Assembly: GCF_014205685.1 (NCBI RefSeq)
Contig: NZ_JACIIU010000002.1
Coordinates: 248,001-312,000 of the forward strand
From: Paenochrobactrum gallinarii
GTDB taxonomy: Bacteria > Pseudomonadota > Alphaproteobacteria > Rhizobiales > Rhizobiaceae
Length of the DNA: 64,000 bases
Direction: 5' to 3'
Shown: in pieces, positions 61,825-64,000 of the stretch
Layout of the letters: every line of letters starts with the position of its first letter
Position numbering within the stretch: position 1 is the first letter of the stretch
Notes under the pieces: generated by a model
Told to the model about the DNA's origin: nothing
Databases searched by the model: none
What the model saw: only the letters and a program-made list of their open reading frames with translations
Position numbers and translations under genes: made by a program

Positions 61825-62847
61825 TTAGCTGATCAGACCAATTTCACGCATTTTGCCGATCAGCTGCATATCTACCTGTCCCGTTATTTGCATGTCGAAA
61901 AGCTTCTGGAACTCTCGGATTGCATCCTGCGTCGACTGTCCGGCAACACCGTCAACAATGATCAGATCGTTGCCAAAGGCTTTCAAGCCTGCCTGCACAC
62001 GCACAATATCCTGCGAAGTCACAGGCTTCGCATTGGTCGTGAGTGAAGCAGTCACGGTTTCAGGGCGTGTACGCTCATTCGGCTTTACAGCGGCCTGTTC
62101 TGCGGCTTCCAGTTTTGGCGGTGCATTGGATGTCACAACTCTGTCAACAGCTACAGTATTCTGCGGCTTGGGGCGCGCCTCCGGCACGGCCACCTGAATG
62201 ATATTTTCGATACTTGGCTGCGCGGCAGCCTTGTCCGTGTTTTGTTGAGGCGCGGTATTCACACCTGCCTTTTTCTGCAATAATTGCCATTGCTCTACCG
62301 CCTGCCTTGTTTTTGGCCCCGGAAGCCCGTCAACCGCACCGTCATAAAGGCCAAGCGATCGTAACTTTTGCTGAATTTTGGCAATTTCCAGATCAGCATT
62401 AGGTGCTAAAGCCGGCAATTCATCGGTTAACTCGACACTATCCAAAGATGCAACTTGGCTGGTTGCAGTTTGCTCAGAATCATTCTTTTGCGTCGGTACC
62501 GGATCAGGCTCAGATGCACCACTACTATCATTCGTATTTGCTTTTTGAGACAACAGGCTTGGCTTTGGTGTTGGAACAAAAACCAAATCCGGTCTCGTGC
62601 GGAAAAATAAATTGTCATGGGATTGCGGCTGATACCACAAAGCATTGGCGGAGACGAAACCCATCACCACCAAAAAAGCCGTGGCACCGCCGGTCAAAAC
62701 AGGATTACGCACCATAAAGCGGCCGGCGAACACAGCTCCCGACGCAATACTGGTCAATAAAAATCCGACAAAACGCTCGCTTAGGTTACGCGATCTTTCG
62801 TTCCTGCGATTGTTTCTTTTCACCGGACTGGTCTTCCTGCCTGACAT
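61825..62847 (-). CDS. Membrane protein with two peptidoglycan-binding domains
   Basis: 340-residue protein: basic N-terminus (about 1-25), a membrane helix (about 50-70, LTGGATAFLVVMGFVSANAL), a long Ala/Thr/Pro-rich linker, and two PG_binding_1 domains (about 155-190: IQQKLRSLGLYDGAVDGLPG; about 285-335: VQAGLKAFGNDLIIVDGVAG). Start MSGRKTSPVKRNN has AAGGAAAT before it. It lies inside the end of the upstream kinase gene (62-bp out-of-frame overlap), so translation is probably coupled. Likely ties membrane to peptidoglycan. Confidence 0.85.
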   Translation of the reverse strand: MSGRKTSPVKRNNRRNERSRNLSERFVGFLLTSIASGAVFAGRFMVRNPVLTGGATAFLVVMGFVSANALWYQPQSHDNLFFRTRPDLVFVPTPKPSLLSQKANTNDSSGASEPDPVPTQKNDSEQTATSQVASLDSVELTDELPALAPNADLEIAKIQQKLRSLGLYDGAVDGLPGPKTRQAVEQWQLLQKKAGVNTAPQQNTDKAAAQPSIENIIQVAVPEARPKPQNTVAVDRVVTSNAPPKLEAAEQAAVKPNERTRPETVTASLTTNAKPVTSQDIVRVQAGLKAFGNDLIIVDGVAGQSTQDAIREFQKLFDMQITGQVDMQLIGKMREIGLIS

Positions 62848-64000
62848 ATTTCCTTCCAATCTGCAGACGGTTGATATTCAAAACCGTCACACCTTCCGCT
62901 TCATCCTTTTCAGCCTGCGCGATCAATTCCTGCTGCTGCCAGTTCACATCCTTCGTCGGCCCGTTGAGCGGCAAACGTATAGTGACAATTGTGCCTTTAC
63001 CGAGACGGCTGGTGATTTCAAACTGTCCTTCATGTTTTTCAACTAAAGCTTTCACGAGTGAAAGACCAAGCCCTACCCCTTCCGAGCCAGCAAAAGCGCC
63101 TGCGCCCACTTGCGTGAAGGGTTGACCAAGACGCTCGATATCATCTTCCGCTATACCGACACCATTATCAGAAATAGTGAAAACCATCTGCTTGTTATGG
63201 CTGCTATCTTTAAAGCCATCCAGCGTCACACATCCGCCCATAGGGGTAAACTTCACCGCATTAGCCATCAGATTAATCAAAATCTGCTGCACAGCACGCT
63301 GATCGGCAATCATATTACCAATTGAGCTGTGGATACGGTCACATAAAATAACCTGTCTTTGCTCCGCTTGCGGTGCCAGAATATTCATTGACAGATGCAC
63401 CGCCTCACGGATTGAGAAATCCTGCGGTTTGATCTGATAGGTTCCGGCCTCAATTTTCGAAGCATCCAGAATAGTATTAACGATATCCAGCGAATAAAGC
63501 CCGGAGCGTTGAATAAGCCCTGCATAATCACGCTGTTTTTCATTTTCAAATCGGCAGCCCATTTCATGCAGCAATAAATCCGAAAAGCCGATAATCGCGT
63601 TTAACGGGTTGCGCAGTTCATGGCTGAGTGAAGCCAGCGCGTGACTACTTGAAGCCGCCATATCTTGCAAGTCCTGCCGCAATTGTACCAATTCTTCCGC
63701 TTGGCTCACCTGCACGTCACTTGCAACCGCAGTCAAATAAATCCTGTTTTCCATATGACACGGCTGCATCAGCACACCATGAATACGGAAATAGTGATGC
63801 TCCACGCTTTGACGGTGGTCATCCCGCGTCACCACTGTCCGGATGCGAACATGACAGGCTGTATTGCTGATATCACGCTGATGCCGAATATCAGCCATCA
63901 ACTGCAGATAATAAATACGATCGGACACATGAACGCGATCAAGCAATAAAGAGCCAATCAACACGTCGCGGCTTACGCCGAGCATCTGCGATGAATGGTC
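62786..64000 (-). CDS. PAS-type sensor histidine kinase (C-terminal part, cut by window end)
   Basis: At least 404 residues; the frame stays open to base 64000, so the N-terminus is missing. PAS-like segment near the visible start (LLDRVHVSDRIYYLQLMAD), then HisKA with HALASLSHELRNPLNAIIGF and HATPase_c with NLMANAVKFT, DNGVGIAEDD and GSEGVGLGLSLVKALVEKHEG. The C-terminal tail is hydrophilic and overlaps the peptidoglycan-binding gene. Soluble or membrane-bound cannot be told. Confidence 0.9.
   Translation of the reverse strand, partial: DHSSQMLGVSRDVLIGSLLLDRVHVSDRIYYLQLMADIRHQRDISNTACHVRIRTVVTRDDHRQSVEHHYFRIHGVLMQPCHMENRIYLTAVASDVQVSQAEELVQLRQDLQDMAASSSHALASLSHELRNPLNAIIGFSDLLLHEMGCRFENEKQRDYAGLIQRSGLYSLDIVNTILDASKIEAGTYQIKPQDFSIREAVHLSMNILAPQAEQRQVILCDRIHSSIGNMIADQRAVQQILINLMANAVKFTPMGGCVTLDGFKDSSHNKQMVFTISDNGVGIAEDDIERLGQPFTQVGAGAFAGSEGVGLGLSLVKALVEKHEGQFEITSRLGKGTIVTIRLPLNGPTKDVNWQQQELIAQAEKDEAEGVTVLNINRLQIGRKYVRQEDQSGEKKQSQERKIA

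Overview
The window looks like a chromosomal segment of an alphaproteobacterium of the order Hyphomicrobiales (Rhizobiales), most like the Brucellaceae (Brucella/Ochrobactrum/Pseudochrobactrum relatives). The reasons are the gene families and their order: rpoZ-rsh-pyrE, smpB-dapA-lytic transglycosylase, an Omp2b/RopA-type porin, a pleC-like kinase beside glnE, degP next to ccmIEFH, and feuPQ with a FeuN-like small gene. Base composition by eye is below that of Brucella and above that of Bartonella. I ran no searches, so the genus is inference.

Layout. 1-5.5 kb: hemN (cut by the window start) with a perfect FNR box upstream, fnrN, then rpoZ, rsh and pyrE on the minus strand. 5.9-11.1 kb: an NYN-domain protein, a family-5 uracil-DNA glycosylase, smpB, dapA and a lytic transglycosylase. 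11.1-15.6 kb: a three-gene envelope operon (BON protein, 31-residue membrane peptide, membrane-anchored HhH protein with a histone-H1-like tail), tRNA-Ser(GCT), a major porin with a motif cluster upstream, and a DUF423 protein. 15.7-25.2 kb: an exo/endonuclease/phosphatase-family membrane protein, AMP nucleosidase, two coupled tiny membrane proteins, a GST, a Sel1-like protein, a secreted three-repeat protein, a tandem array grown from the 3' end of ETF-QO, ETF-QO, a family-4 uracil-DNA glycosylase and an EamA permease. 25.5-41.9 kb: signalling and cytochrome c maturation (pleC-like kinase, glnE, a two-component pair, degP, ccmHFEI, a lipoprotein, feuQ, feuP, feuN-like). 42.0-56.7 kb: a nearly complete RcGTA-like gene transfer agent cluster on the minus strand, from terminase small subunit to the gp15 tail megatron. 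57.0-64 kb: a class A penicillin-binding protein, DUF1214/DUF1254, DUF2336, DUF1491, a peptidoglycan-binding membrane protein and a PAS sensor kinase running off the window end.

Most striking points: (1) the last large GTA gene (gp15) is split in two by three perfect copies of the 5-mer AGTGC, and two copies would restore one continuous frame, so the particle may be switched off or phase-variable; (2) a five-unit, 31-32 bp hairpin array lies between the capsid gene and gp6 of the GTA; (3) a five-unit, 76-77 bp array downstream of ETF-QO repeats the gene's own last codons and stop; (4) several short genes are tightly coupled to neighbours (35 aa before hemN, 31 aa in the BON/HhH operon, 42+55 aa upstream of amn, 41 aa between GTA gp7 and gp8); (5) motif clusters and inverted repeats lie upstream of the porin and of degP.
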